From NCBI RefSeq assembly GCF_905171765.1, contig NW_024400012.1:18930-82929 (forward strand): a stretch of 64,000 bases of DNA. The letters run 5' to 3'. Each line of letters begins with the position of its first letter. The stretch's first letter is position 1. The notes below the pieces were generated by a model that made no database searches, was not told the DNA's origin, and saw only the letters and a program-made list of their open reading frames with translations. Position numbers and translations under genes: made by a program. This DNA is from Bufo bufo (lineage: Eukaryota; Chordata; Amphibia; Anura; Bufonidae). This document shows positions 43,006 through 55,506 of the stretch, one piece after another.

Positions 43006-44577
43006 TTAATTAAACGTGGTCGACTCGTCACATGTGTTGAATTCCTCCAAGATCCATGCCTCATTCATTTTTAGAAATGTGAGGTAGTCCACACTGTTGT
43101 GAGCTAGGTGAGTGTGCTTATTAGTCACGATCCCCCCTGCTGCGCAGAACGTCCTTTCTGACAGGACACTGGGGAGCAAGCCAAGACGTCCATGGCAAAT
43201 TGTGCCAGCTCTGGCCACAGGTTAAGCCTGCCCACCCAGTAGTCCAGGGGTTCCTTGCTTCTCAGAGCGTCCACATCGGCTGTTAACCCGATGTAGTCTG
43301 ACACCTGTCGGTTTAGGCGTTCCCTGAGGCGGGATCCGGAGGGCGGCTCTTGATGGGTTGGCTGCAAGAAGGATCTCATATCCGAAGTGACCAACACATC
43401 TTCAAACCGCCCTCTTCTTGCATGCGCTGTTGGATTGGTACCCGCAAATGTTTCTCTGTAATTGGAAATTCCTCTGCCAGCGCCCGCAAAACAGGAATGC
43501 AGCATTTTTCGAATAAATATTTACCTCCAGGGACCTTCCATTGCGGTGTGACAATGGCCAAAATTTTTCTAAAGGCCTCCAAGTCCACCAGTTTATATGG
43601 CAGTAGTTGGTAGGCTAGCAGTTCCAACAAGCCAGCGGTCAGCCGTCGGGCAAGAGGGTTATCCGGCGTTATCAACTTTTTAAGCTCGAACATTTGGGCC
43701 ATGGAAGCCTGCCTTCTGCCAGGTGAATGCGACGACGGCACAGTGGGAGGTGGAGTGGAGGACAAATAAGAGAAGAGAGGAGAAGGAGAAGAGGCAGGAT
43801 GTGGAACATTGGGAGTGTGGCTTTGTGGGTACTGACGGTGTTGCTCCCACTGGGCACGGTGATGGCAGTTCAGGTGCCTTTTTAAGGTGGTCACCCCTAG
43901 GTGAATGTTGGGCTTACCGCAACTTATGCATTGATAGCACAGGCTGCAGATGGCAACACTATTGTCAGCAGCTGACACGTTAAAAAAAGAACACACTGCG
44001 GAGCTATGTGCCGGCGTCCTGGGAGCACAAGATGTGATGTTGCATGGTGGATGGCTCGCTCCAGATACATTTGCAGTCTGCTTTTTGCCTCCTGTGCACT
44101 GTGAGTTCTGCCTGCTTCTCCTCCCTATCTGCTGCTCCGTCTCTCCCTCTGAACTCCCCTCCTCTTCCTCTCTTGTGGGCACCCACGTGACGTCCATTGC
44201 CACGTCATCATCGTCAACTTCACAACCACTGACATTAGAGATCTCGGAGTAGGCAACAACAGCGGAGACCACCCTCCTTGGGCTGATCTGGGTACTGTCG
44301 TCGGCCGTTGCTACCTCCTCTTCCTCATCCGATGCCAAGAATGGCTGCGCATCAGTAAGGTCTGGGAATAGATGGGAAAATAATTCCTCTGACTCGAGTG
44401 GAGGGGCTATGGTGGTAGTGGTGGTGATGGTGTCTTTAAGGGTGCACACAGCAGAGAGTGAGGAGGGTGCAGATACAGAGGATGAGAAGGGTGCAGAAGC
44501 GGAAGGCTGAGTGAGCCACTCAACCAACTCTGGTGCGTCCTTTGACGTAATCGCATGCACCTTCACAAACTTCCCAC
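43006..44577 (-). pseudogene. hAT-3 transposase with deleted catalytic core
   Basis: The frame from 44566 (a GTG, with sequence open upstream to about 44577) encodes an acidic N-terminus and a BED finger (CSLCYQC...HLNCHH). After it come NPLARRLTAGLLELLAYQLL and the KLVDLEAFRKIL block shared with hAT-2. The D-containing catalytic motifs are absent. A second frame (43505-43125) gives the pre-dimerisation part (PLDYWVGRLNLWPELAQFA). A third (43218-43006) gives LSERTFCAAGGIVTNKHTHL, a decayed hATC block. Two frameshifts and a large internal deletion make it nonfunctional. Confidence 0.82.
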
Positions 44578-44586
44578 TAAGAACCC

Positions 44587-45000
44587 ATGACGTACCGGTA
44601 CGTCATCTATAGTTCCGATCACCGCCACCCGGCGGGCGGTGATCGGAACACGGTGCCTGCTAAAATCATTGAGCAGGCACCACGGCTAAATGCACTGGGG
44701 GATCCTGTGACCCCCCCGTGTCGGCGATCGCCGCAGGTCAATTCAGACCTGCGGTTTGCGGCTTTTTATTGTACGGGCGGCAGTAGTCGGCGGTGCCATC
44801 GGGTCCCCATGGGGCTGTGGGGGGGACCCGATGGCATGGAAGGCAGCGCGATGCCTAAGGAAGGCATCGCGCTGCCTTCCGGTGAAGAGCCTGTGAGATC
44901 CAGCTCCCTGGATCTCACAGGCCGGAAGCTGTATGAGTAATACACACAGTATTACTCATACAGCCAATGCATTCCAATACAGAAGTATTGGAATGCATTG
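44587..45000. repeat. Chain of nine consecutive hairpins in TTAA element A
   Basis: Inverted-repeat arms: 44587-44606 (perfect 20-bp palindrome), 44612-44626/44635-44649, 44652-44661/44672-44681, 44731-44739/44746-44754, 44794-44808/44822-44836, 44838-44856/44862-44880, 44890-44903/44908-44921, 44928-44942/44950-44964 and 44965-44980/44985-45000. All arms pair perfectly by my reading, with loops of 4-13 bases. The function is unknown. Confidence 0.85.
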
Positions 45001-45184
45001 TAAAGGATTAGACCCCCAAAAGTTCAAGTCCCAAAGTGGGACAAAAAAGAAAGTGAAAAAAAAAGTTGAAAAAATAAAGTTTCCCCACCCCCCAAAAATT
45101 AAAAATTTCAAGTAAAAATAAACAAAAACGTAATTTTCCCCAAATAAAGTAAAAAAAAAAATTGGTAAAAAATAGGGGGGAAAA

Positions 45185-46440
45185 AAAAGTATACATATTA
45201 CGTATCGCCGCGTCCGTATCGACCACTTATATAAATATATCACATGAACTAACCCCTCAGATGAACACCGTAAAAAATAAATAATAAAAACTGTGCTAAA
45301 TAGACAATTTTTTTGTCACCTTACATCACAAAAAGTACAACAGCAAGCGATCAAAAAGGCGTTTGCCCACCAAAATAGTACCAATCTAACCGTCACCTCA
45401 TCCCGCAAAAAATGAGCCACTACCTGAGACAATCGCCCAAAAAATTAAAAAAACATGTCTCAGAATATGGAGACACTAAAACATCTTTTTTTTTGTTTTA
45501 AAAAAGCTGTTATTGTGTAAAACTTACATAAATAAAAAAAATGTATACATATTTGGTATCACCGCGTTCGTATCGACCGGCACTATAAAAATATCACATG
45601 ACCTAACCCCTCAGATGAACACCGTAAAAAATAAAAAATAAAAACTGTGCTAAATAAACCATTTTTTGTCACCTTACATCACAAAAAGTGTAATAGCAAG
45701 CGATCAAAAAGTCGTATGCACCCCAAAATAGTGCCAATCAAACCATAATCTCATCCCGCAAGAAATGAGACTCTACCTAAGATAATCGCCCAAAACCTGA
45801 AAAAATTATGGCTCTCAGAATATGGAGACACTAAAACATGATTTTTTTTTGTTTCAAAATTGATATTATTGTGTAAAACTTACATAAATAAAAAAAAGTA
45901 TACATATTAGGTATCGCCGCGTCCGTATCGACCGGCTCTATAAAAATATCCCATGACCTAACCCCTCAGATGAACACCGTAAAAAATGTAAAATAAAAAC
46001 TGCTAAATAAACAATTTTTTGTCACCTTACATCACAAAAAGTGTAATAGCAAGCGATCAAAAAGTCACACGCACCCCAAAATAGTGCCAATAAAACTTTC
46101 ATCTCATCCCGCAAAAATCATACCCTACCCAAGGTAATCGCCCAAAAACTGAAAAAATTATGGCTCTCAGACTATGGAAACACTAAAACATGATTTTTTT
46201 TTGCTTCAAAAAAGATATTATTGTGTAAAACTTACATAAATAAAAAAAAGTATACATATTAGGTATCGCCACATCCGTGACAACCTGGTCTATAAAAATA
46301 TCACATGATCTAACCTGTCAGATGAATGTTGTAAATAACAAAAAATAAAAACGGAGCCAAAACAGCTATTTCTTGTTATCTTGCCTCACAAAAAGTGTAA
46401 TATAGAGCAACCAAAAATCATATGTACCCTAAACTAGTAC
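45185..46440. repeat. 353-bp tandem repeat of TTAA element A (about four copies)
   Basis: GTATACATATT...GGTATCGCC recurs at about 45190, 45545, 45898 and 46248. Units contain ATCACAAAAAGTGTAATAGC and A-rich stretches. Non-coding. Confidence 0.85.
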
Positions 46441-47260
46441 CAACAATACTGCCACCCTATCCCGTAGTTTCTAAAATGGGGACTTTTTTTGGAGTTTCTA
46501 CTCTAGGGGTGCATCACGGGGGCTTCAAATGGGACATGGTGTAAAAAAAAAACCAGTCCAGCAAAATCTGCCTTCCAAAAATCGTATGGCATTCCTTTCC
46601 TTCTGCACCCTGCCGTGTGCCCGTACAGCTGTTTACGACCACATATGGGGTGTTTCTGTAAACTACAGAATCAGGGCCATACATATTGAGTTTTGTTTGG
46701 CTGTTAACCCTTGCTTTGTTACTGGGAAAAATGGATTAAAATGAAAAATTTGCCAAAAAATTTAAATTCTGAAATTTCATCTCCATTTGCCAATAACTCT
46801 TGTGAAAAACCTAAAGGGTTAACGACGTTTGTAAAATCAGTTTTGAATACCTTAAGAGGTGTAGTTTCTTAGATGGGGTCACTTTTATGGAGTTTCTACT
46901 CTAGGGGTGCATCAGAGGGGCTTCAAATGGGACATGGTGTCAAAAAAAACAGTCCAGCAAAACCTGCCTTCCAAAAACCGTATAGCATTCCTTTCCTTCT
47001 GCGCCCTGCCCTGTGCCCGTAGAGCGGTTTACGACCACATATGGGGTGTTTCTGTAAACTACAGAATCAGGGCCATAAATATTGAGTTTGGTTTGGCTGT
47101 TAACCCTTGCTTTGTAACCGGAAAAAAAATATTAAAATGGAAAATCTGCCAACAAAGTGAAATTTTGAAATTGTATCTCTATTTTCCATTAATTCTTGTG
47201 GAACACCTAAAGGGTTAACGACGTTTGTAAAATCAGTTTTGAATACGTTGAGGGGTGTAG
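46440..47260. repeat. About 398-bp duplicated unit of TTAA element A
   Basis: CTCTAGGGGTGCATCA occurs near 46501 and 46900, and TTAACGACGTTTGTAAAATC near 46819 and 47216. Frames such as 46529-46744 and 46907-47218 are parallel readings of the two copies, not genes. Confidence 0.8.
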
Positions 47261-47773
47261 TTTATAGAATGGGGTCATTTTTGGGTGGTTTCTATTATGT
47301 AAGCCTTGCAAAGTGACTTCAGAACTGAACTGGTCCCTAAAAATTGGGTTTTTGAAAATTTCTGAAAAATCTCAAGATTTGTTTCTAAACTTCTAAGCCT
47401 TGTAACATCCCCAAAAAATAAAATATCATTCCCAAAATGATCCAAACAGGAAGTAGACATATGGGGAATGTAAAGTAATAACTATTTTTGGAGGTATTAC
47501 TATGTATTATAGAAGTAGAGAAATTGAAACTTGGAAATTTGCCTTTTTTTTTTTTTTTGGCAAATTTGGTATTTTTTTATAAATAAAAATGAATTTTTTT
47601 ACTTCATTTTACCAGTGTCATGATGTACAATATGTGACGAAAAAACAATCTCAGAATGGCCTGGATAAGTCAAAGCGTTTTAAAGTTATCAGCACTTAAA
47701 ATGACACTGGTCAGATTTGCAAAAAATAGCCAAGTCAGTAAGGTGAAATAGGGCAGAGTCCTTAAGGGGTTAA

Positions 47774-49159
47774 AAGTAGATCCATACTTGTTAAGATTTA
47801 AAACTAATAGTACAAAAAAATAAGGTAATAATAATAATAATACATATGTGCATACGGAAATAATAAATATTAATTACTATTAATTGAAAAATAAAGATTA
47901 CAAAAAAATGCTTTCACCAAGTCCGAATTTTTAACTTTAAATAAATAAATAAATAAAAGTAGTAAAAATCCTTGTGTGGAAATATATATTCTTCCGCAAT
48001 TCTATTTTATTTTGTGCTGGGACATGAAAGATTTTCACATAAAATACCGCAATAATAAAAAGCACTTTTGTAAGGTTACAAGACCATATAAGTAGCGTTT
48101 CAAGGTCTTTCCCTAATCAATCCTCTTAGAGAAGACAGTTTTTATATAATTGAAGATCAAGTAAACTAAGTGGTACCAGCATAAATTCTCTTGATCTTCT
48201 GGAAATGATCAGACATTTTCTGTTTGAAGGCTTAGTGCTTAAAAGGAAGGAAAAAATCAAAAGGACTTGTACTTATATTTAAGAATAAAAAAATACAATG
48301 GAATCTCAGAGCGGTGGCTTGGGTTGCATTTTGTGCAGGTGACTCTTTGATGTCTGCTTTAAATGGAACATTCATTGCTTTATTGATTGAAGAGATTGGG
48401 AAGAATTTAGAAATCCATAAGGACAATGGTGATTACAAAAATTCTAAATGTTGTATAATAGCTGGTAAGAGAACAGCCTACAACAGTCTGCTCAACGGGG
48501 TCAACTTCACTGTAACACATCAAAATGGGTCAAAAGATGAGAGCAGATGTTGCGATGAACATTCTTAGAAGGGCATAAACGAGAAAAGTATCCCTTGCAC
48601 ATGAGGTACTGTGGAGATAATATACAGATGGGCCACAGGCATTCAAAGAGCTAGACGTCCCACCAATCGCAAGGTGCAATCAAATCTCTTTAAGAGAACC
48701 CCCCAAAAGTCTAAGGATTTTTCTTCTACAGGAAGTCCACTCAGGTACCTGGATGATTAATTTGCCACTGAGTAAAACAAACACAAACAAATGTAAGCTC
48801 TCACCCTACTAGTGAAAGATCTTGCAAGGACTCCTGAGAAACCAGAAGTAGAGAAAAAACATGCAGCAATGTAAATCTTGAATTTATTGGCAACCTTTTA
48901 AAAAATGCAACTCCATAAATTACATCAGTCGATGGTTTTAAAAGATTTCAATTGCTGGACATTTTTTCTTCACTTCATGAATTTGCCACTGACCTCAGAG
49001 AATTGGGATTCTGACTATAACACTTCCTAATAGGCAAGTATCTGGACGATGAATATACAGTTTGATTGTCCAATAGCTTATCACCTGGAACATGGATTTG
49101 GAATCTCCAAGTGAATACCTGAATATTGGATCAAACATATATTATCATAGTCAACTAAA
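47774..49159. other. AT-rich intergenic DNA
   Basis: No gene recognised. A short (TAA)n run lies at 47826-47842. An 84-codon frame at 48314-48568 has no recognisable motif or context. Confidence 0.5.
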
Positions 49160-49210
49160 GTCTACCAAATATTGAGTGCAGCTCTTGAGTATAATGTAGG
49201 CTGTAAGTTC

Positions 49211-50053
49211 TGTAGTACTGTAATGCAAGGCACCAACAAACAGACCAGTGATGAAAGCAAAAAGGTGTTTATTCACCAGAAACATAAACGTCCAGGACAC
49301 TTGCTGGTAACAAGGAATAATAACAAAAACCAGGCAAGGAGATTCCAGGAATAGTCCCAACCAGTGCTGAATGATGCTGTGCACTTGGCAGTCGAGTCAC
49401 TCCAGATCTTGGGTCCGCTGCAAAGGACAAAGTTCCTGGCAGTCTTCAGTCACTAGCAGTTGTGACCTATACCTGGTTGAGGGAAAATAACAGTGGGCAC
49501 TGATCACCCTGAGAGACCTCCTTTTAAATGCCTGCTGACCAATCCCAGGGTGCCAAGTGTCCACTACCATAGGTGAACAAATTGCCCTGCACCTGAGTAC
49601 ATGGCCTAAGGCAATCACAAGTTGATTAACCCATGGCTGGCTCCCTAATCCACTTTGCTCTTGTGAGTCAGTATATTATGCGCCACTGGTCGACGAAGCG
49701 CATAAGAAGCGCGTACTCGCGACCGTGTATCCCTTTGCGAACCTGCCCTCGTGCGTACGCACGGACGCATGATTGACTCAGCGCGAGTATGCGAGCGCGT
49801 GGACCCAGATGCGGAAACGGAAGTCGCAGGAGACACCGGAGACAACCCTGGCCGCGGCGTCTTGTCACTCGCCTGGCCACTCTGTCCCCGGGACTCCGAC
49901 GGTCCTCCCCTCCGATGTCCACGCGAACGCATCCCCGCACTGGTTCGCAAAGGGGTCAGCGCTGGTGCATCAGAGACACGCATAACCTGTCCCGCAACTC
50001 CACGAGGACCCCTCTTGGTTCCCCTGGAGTGCAAAGCAGGTGAGGATCTTACA
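49211..50053 (-). mobile_element. LTR-like insertion in a tandem repeat
   Basis: It starts TGTAGTACTG and ends ATCTTACA (TG...CA). Flanking 5-mers AGTTC (49206-49210) and AGTAC (50054-50058) match at four of five bases. It interrupts the repeat GAGTGCAGCTC...GAGTATAAT, whose copies lie on both sides. A minus-strand AATAAA near 49269-49274 suggests minus orientation. CpG-rich at 49680-50000. No gene. Confidence 0.5.
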
Positions 50054-50440
50054 AGTACATAATCAGCACAGGATAAGTAATGTAATGTATGCACACAGTG
50101 ACTCCACCACCAGCAGAATAGTGAGTGCAGCTCTGGAGTATAATACAGGATGTAACTCAGGATCAGTACAGGATAAGTAATGTAATGTATGTACACAGTG
50201 ACTGCACCAGCAGAATAGTGAGTGCAGCTCTGGAGTATAATACAGGATGTAATTCAGGATCAGTACAGGGTAAGTAATGTATGTACACAGTGACTGCACC
50301 AGCAGAATAGTGAGTGCAGCTCTGGAGTATAATACAGGATGTAACTCAGGATCTGTGCAGAATAAGTATAATGTATCTACATAGCAATTTCACCAGCAGA
50401 ACAGTGGGAGTATAATATAGGATGAAGTTTATAGTTTATG
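50054..50440. repeat. About 95-bp tandem repeat
   Basis: GTGAGTGCAGCTCTGGAGTA recurs at 50121, 50218 and 50310. A diverged unit at 49169-49205 lies left of the LTR-like insertion. Confidence 0.8.
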
Positions 50441-50497
50441 AAGTGTCACAGCTTTTCATGTTGTTTCATTCTATATGTAAATTGATGTTCACCATAA

Positions 50498-51112
50498 GGG
50501 CTCATTCATACGTCCATATGCTATCCGCAAAAATGTGGATCCGTTTTTTTGCGGATTAGATGCTGACCCATTCACTTCTATGGGGCCCTTTTCTGTTCCA
50601 CGGTTCCGCAAAACAAATGAAACATGTCCTATACTTGTCCGTGAAAATCAGGACATGGCCCCATTGAATTCTATGGGTCCGCAAAATACTGAATGATATC
50701 CGTTTTCTTGCGGATCAGTTTTTTGGCAAATCCGCCAAAATGCAGATAGCATTCAGTTTTTTTGCGGACGGCATACGGCCGTCTGAATGAGGCTCCATTC
50801 ACACGTCCGTAAGTGTTTTGCGGATCCTCAAAACACGGTCACTGGCAATGTGCATTCCGCAATTTGCGGACCGCACATTCCCTGCACTATAATAGAAAAT
50901 GCATAATCTTGTCCGCAATTGCGGACAAGAATAGGACATGTTCTATTTTTTTGCGGAAATGGAAGCACGGATGCGGAAGTGTGAATCCGCAAATACGGAT
51001 GCGCAAATGCGGACAGCACATTCCGGTCCCATTGAAAATTAATGGGTCTGCACCCGTTCCGCAGAATTGCGGAACGGATGCGGACCCATTTTGCGGACGT
51101 GTGAATGGACCC
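50498..51112. mobile_element. Dimeric Harbinger-type MITE with TAA target duplication
   Basis: TAA at 50495-50497 and 51113-51115. The outer ends GGGCTCATTCATACGTCC and, in reverse complement, GGGTCCATTCACACGTCC form the inverted repeat. An internal pair of ends meets at about 50780-50810 (CGTCTGAATGAGGCTCC then ATTCACACGTCCG), so two units are fused. It shares CCGCAATTTGCGGAC and AAGAATAGGACA motifs with 9007-9286. No coding sequence. Confidence 0.7.
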
Positions 51113-51115
51113 TAA

Positions 51116-51938
51116 AGCTTGTGTTATCTAAAAAAACAAGATGCACTAATAAATGACGCACAATTTAATTTGTAATCTGCAATTCTTAAACTGTCTATAA
51201 TATATAACCCTATTTCGGCACTTTGTAAAGCAGATATTATATTAGGTCCTTCCTACATCTTGCCATTTTGCTATTTCTACTGAGGTGCAGACACTTTTCT
51301 CATCTGCAGAGCTGATCGCCAGGTTAACAACAAAGCGAGTAATTATTAATGTCGGCTCCGATAATCTGTAAAGTAGCGCAACTTGTCGACTTGTACTGTA
51401 AGTAACAGGATGATCTGCAGATCACAGTAATTAGATCCATCCACCTTGAAGTTGCTCCACTCCTAAAACCTGTTTTAAGATGACACGTAGCAGGTTTACA
51501 AGTCGGAGGACATCGCTCTTTAATGTTTTCTGCAGGATTTAAAAGCTGTAATATCATAGATGTAACATGCATTTGCATCGTGTCCTGTCTTTAAGATCAG
51601 ACCACAAAGAGTTGGTTTGCAGTGTGCAATTACTGAGTTACATAGCTCCGCATAAAACAGTAGAAGATTTTTAAGTCAATATTATTGGGAAATATACTTT
51701 TATATTTATTTACTTTATTTATTTATTTTTTATTTATTTAATTGCTTTTAGAAGCCCTGAAGTAATACTGCAGTGGCCAGGTTTGGGGTGGTCCCAACAC
51801 TACACTGGGCCCCCTGGAAACCATTGAGGTGTCACCATGTTTTGACGCACCCAAAGCACACCCCAATGAGGCATGACCCACCACACTGAGAAATACTTTA
51901 TTTTTCACCCTGTATGCCCATAAATAAGCAGCTGGGTT
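51116..51938. other. Intergenic DNA with a TTTA-rich stretch
   Basis: No gene recognised. A TTTA-rich low-complexity stretch lies at about 51695-51745. Confidence 0.5.
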
Positions 51939-53185
51939 TTAACCCCTTAAGGACTCAGCCCTATTTCACCTTAAGGACCAGGCCATTTTTTGCCAATCTG
52001 ACCAGTGTCACTTTAAGTGCGGATAACTTTAAAACGCTTGACTTATCCAGGCCATTCTGAGATTGTTTTTTCGTCACATATTGTACACCATGACACTGGT
52101 AAAATGAAGTAAAAAAAAAATCATTTTTATTTATAAAAAAATACCAAATTTACCCAAAATTATTAAAAAATTGCAAATTTCTAAGTTTCAATTTCTCTAC
52201 TTCTACAATACATAGTAATACCTCCAAAAATAGTTATTACTTTACATTCCCCATATGTCTACTTCATGTTTGGATCATTTTGGGAATGATATTTTATTTT
52301 TTGGGGATGTTACAAGGCTTAGAAGTTTAGAAGCAAATCTTGAAATTTTTCAGAAATTTTCAAAAACCCAATTTTTAGGGACCAGTTCAGGTCTGAAGTC
52401 ACTTTGCAAGGCTTACATAATAGAAACCACCCAAAAATGACCCCATTCTATAAACTACACCCCTCAAGGTATTCAAAACTGATTTTACTAACTTTGTTAA
52501 CCCTTTAGGTGTTCCACAAGAATTAATGGAAAATAGAGATACAATTTCAAAATTTCACTTTGTTGGCAGATTTTCCATTTTAATAATTTTTTTCCGGTTA
52601 CAAAGCAAGGGTTAACAGCCAAACCAAACTCAATATTTATGGCCCTGATTCTTTAGTTTACAGAAACACCCCATATGTGGTCGTAAACCGCTCTACGGGC
52701 ACAGGGCAGGGCGCAGAAGGAAAGGAATGCCATACGGTTTTTGAAAGGCAGGTTTTGCTGGACTGCTTTTTTTGACACCATGTCCCATTTGAAGCACCCC
52801 TAGAGTAGAAACTCCATAAAAGTGACCCCATATAAGAAACTACACCCCTCAAGGTATTCAAAACTGATTTTACAAATGTCGTTAACCCTTTAGGTGTTCC
52901 ACAAGAATTAATGGAATATAGAGATACAATTTCAAAATTTCACTTTTTTGGCAGATTTTCCATTTTAATAATTTTTTTCGAGTTACAAAGCAAGGGTTAA
53001 CAGCCAAACCAAACTCAATATTTATGGCCCTGATTCTGTAGTTTACAGAAACACCCCATATGTGGTCGTAAACAGCTGTACGGGCACACGGCAGGGCGCA
53101 GAAGGAAAGGAATGCCATACGGTTTTTGGAAGGCAGATTTTGCTGGACTGGTTTTTTTGACACCATGTCCCATTTGAAGCCCCCC

Positions 53186-54351
53186 TGTCACGGCTGAGGA
53201 TGGGAGAAATCCTCAGCCGTGCGATGCCAATAGATGTAAGGCGGCTCGGCCAGGACGACAGGATTAGGGAGCAGGTCACCTCCTAAACGCATCCCTAACC
53301 TGACCCTAACTCCTAGCTACAGGAGCCGACCTTGATGGTAGGAGGGCTCATGCACCGGAACCTAGAAGTCCCTGCTAGCCCTCAAGATGGCCCTAACCTA
53401 GGAGCAGGGTAAGAAGGCCTGTTCCTTCTGGACGCGGAGGAACAGGGGTCTCACTGGCCAAGCTGCAAGGAATGGGGGAACACATACAACATACAGATGA
53501 CAGGGGAACTAAACAAATTCCACACGTACCTGTCACAGCCACGCTGACTGGAACCCATGCATGCACTACTCATGTCCACAGAACACAAAGGGACATAGCA
53601 CACATAACACACAGGTTACCAGGACATCCATAGTTGCACTAAACAGGAAACAAAGGGAAACATCAACTGAACATCATGCAAACATAACTTATACTTCACA
53701 GATAAACCTCTGACCACAAGGGTGGCCCCCACTGGCAGATGATATACACAGGGGGCTGCTCCAGCTACACATGGCTGAAGCAACCCACTGAGACATGCCA
53801 AACACTGAGGCTTTATAGGCCTAAGAGGCCACACCCACACAGACACACCCAGTGTCTCACACACACAGAAAGGGAGTTAACCCTTCCAACACCAGGGAAG
53901 GGAAAACACCACTTAAAGGGGAAGTGTCCAAACGAAGATCACACTGTGGCTGTTGCCGCAGGCAACGACATGGGTGGCTAACATGTCCTGGGAGTCCGCC
54001 CGCAGGCCGGGACACTGCCACCACATGTACACATCCAACCAAACGTTGCCACGGGCAGCCACAGTGAAGGGAAGAGTCCTAGTGCACACACAACACAAAA
54101 CACAGTGCACAACAGACAGACAAACACAACACCCAACATGAAGGTTATTAGGTGCAACCGCATGCAATGCAGCAAGCTGCCCAGCACCGCTCAGGCTGCT
54201 CTGCTGAAACTAACACCATACAACTAGTTGCCCGCGGCAACCACAGGTGAGGCCACAAACCAGCGGCCCTTAGCTGTGATTGAAGACCAAAACCAAACCG
54301 CAGGCAACCGCATGCGGTTGAGGAGTCACGACCATAGCCGTGGCCGTGACA
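53186..54351 (-). mobile_element. Solo LTR (family S) inside TTAA element B
   Basis: 1,166 bp from TGTCACGGCTG to GGCCGTGACA, flanked by CCCCC on both sides (53181-53185 and 54352-54356). It is homologous to 26670-27778, including GATTAGGGAGCAGGTCACCTCC-type blocks and repeated GTTGCC...GGCAAC motifs. A minus-strand TATAAAG (near 53811-53817) fits minus orientation. Confidence 0.75.
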
Positions 54352-54599
54352 CCCCCTGATGCACCCCTAGAGTAGAAACTCCAAAAAAGTGGCCCCATTT
54401 TAGAAACTATAGGATAGGGTGGCAGTATTGTTGGTACTAGTTTAGGGTACATATGATTTTTGGTTGCTCTATATTACACTTTTTGTAAGGCAAGACAACA
54501 AGAAATAGCTGTTTTGGCACCGTTTTTATTTTTTGTTATTTACAACATTCATCTGACAGGTTAGATCATGTGATATTTTTATAGACCAGGTTGTCACAG

Positions 54600-55330
54600 A
54601 TGCGGCGATACCTAATATGTATACTTTTTTTTATTTATGTAAGTTTTACACAATGATTTCATTTTTAAAGCAAAAAAAATCATGTTATAGTGTTTCCATA
54701 GTCTGAGAGCCATAATTTTTTCAGTTTTTGGGCGATTACCTTGGGTAGGGTATGATTTTTGCGGGATGAGATGACGGTTTTATTGGCACTATTTTGGGGT
54801 GCGTGTGACTTTTTGATTGCTTGCTATTACACTTTTTGTGATGTAAGGTGGCAAAAAATGGTTTATTTAGCACAGTTTTTATTTAAAAATTTTTACGGTG
54901 TTCATCTGAGAGGTTAGGTCATGTGATATTTTTATAGAGCCGGTCGATACGAACGTGGCGATACCAAATATGTATACTTTTTTTTATATTTATGTAAGTT
55001 TTACACAATAACAGCTTTTTTCAAACAAAAAAAATTATGTTTTAGTGTCTCCATATTCTGAGCCATAGTTTTTTTATTTTTTGGGCGATTGTCTCAAGTA
55101 GGGGCTCATTTTTTGAGGGATGAGGTGACGGTTAGATTGGTATTATTTTGGTTGGCAAATGCCTTTTTGATCGCTTGCTGTCATACTTTTTGTGATGTAA
55201 GGTGACAAAAAAATGGTTTATTTAGCACAGTTTTTATTTTTTATTTTTTATGGTGTTCATCTGAGGGGTTAGGTCATGTCATATGTTTATAGAGCCGGTC
55301 GATACGGATGCGTCGATACCTAATATGTAT
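54600..55330. repeat. 353-bp tandem repeats of TTAA element B
   Basis: AATATGTATAC-type landmarks recur at about 54615, 54968 and 55322, in the opposite orientation to those at 45190-46250. Non-coding. Confidence 0.8.
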
Positions 55331-55506
55331 ACTTTCCCCCCCCCCTATTTTTTCCAATTTTTTTTTACTTTATTTGGGGAAAATGACTTTTTTGTTTATT
55401 TTTACTTTTACTTTTAATTTTTTGGGGGGAAAACTTTATTTTTTCAACTTTTTTTTCACTTTATTTTTTGTCCCACTTTGGGACTTGAACTTTTGGGGGT
55501 CTAATC

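Larger units (their letters stand above)
41908..44577 (-). mobile_element. hAT-3: internally deleted hAT transposon, 5' side truncated
   Basis: The left end TAGTGATGGACGAAC resembles the hAT ends above. A 110-bp minisatellite and transposase remnants follow on the minus strand. The right side abuts TTAA element A, and no second end or 8-bp duplication (expected ACTGTGAG) was found, so the boundary is uncertain. Confidence 0.6.
44573..47769 (-). mobile_element. TTAA element A (non-autonomous, about 3.2 kb)
   Basis: The right end CCTTAAGGGG is followed by TTAA (47770-47773). The left end CCACTAAGAACC is a diverged copy of the terminal repeat without a clear TTAA. The order is a chain of hairpins (44587-45000), four 353-bp tandem units (about 45185-46440), and two about 398-bp units (46440-47260). 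Then comes a unique end with the block GACACTGGTCAGATTTGC. Element B is its inverted relative. TTAA targets are typical of piggyBac and Kolobok transposons; no transposase is present. Confidence 0.65.

Noticed and set aside
44956..45243. Phe/Tyr-rich minus-strand frames (95 and 72 codons)
   Set aside because: They come from A-rich sequence of TTAA element A and recur wherever the repeat occurs, with no conserved domain.
48314..48568. 84-codon frame as a small gene or exon
   Set aside because: No family motif, no signal sequence or splice context; the length is expected by chance.
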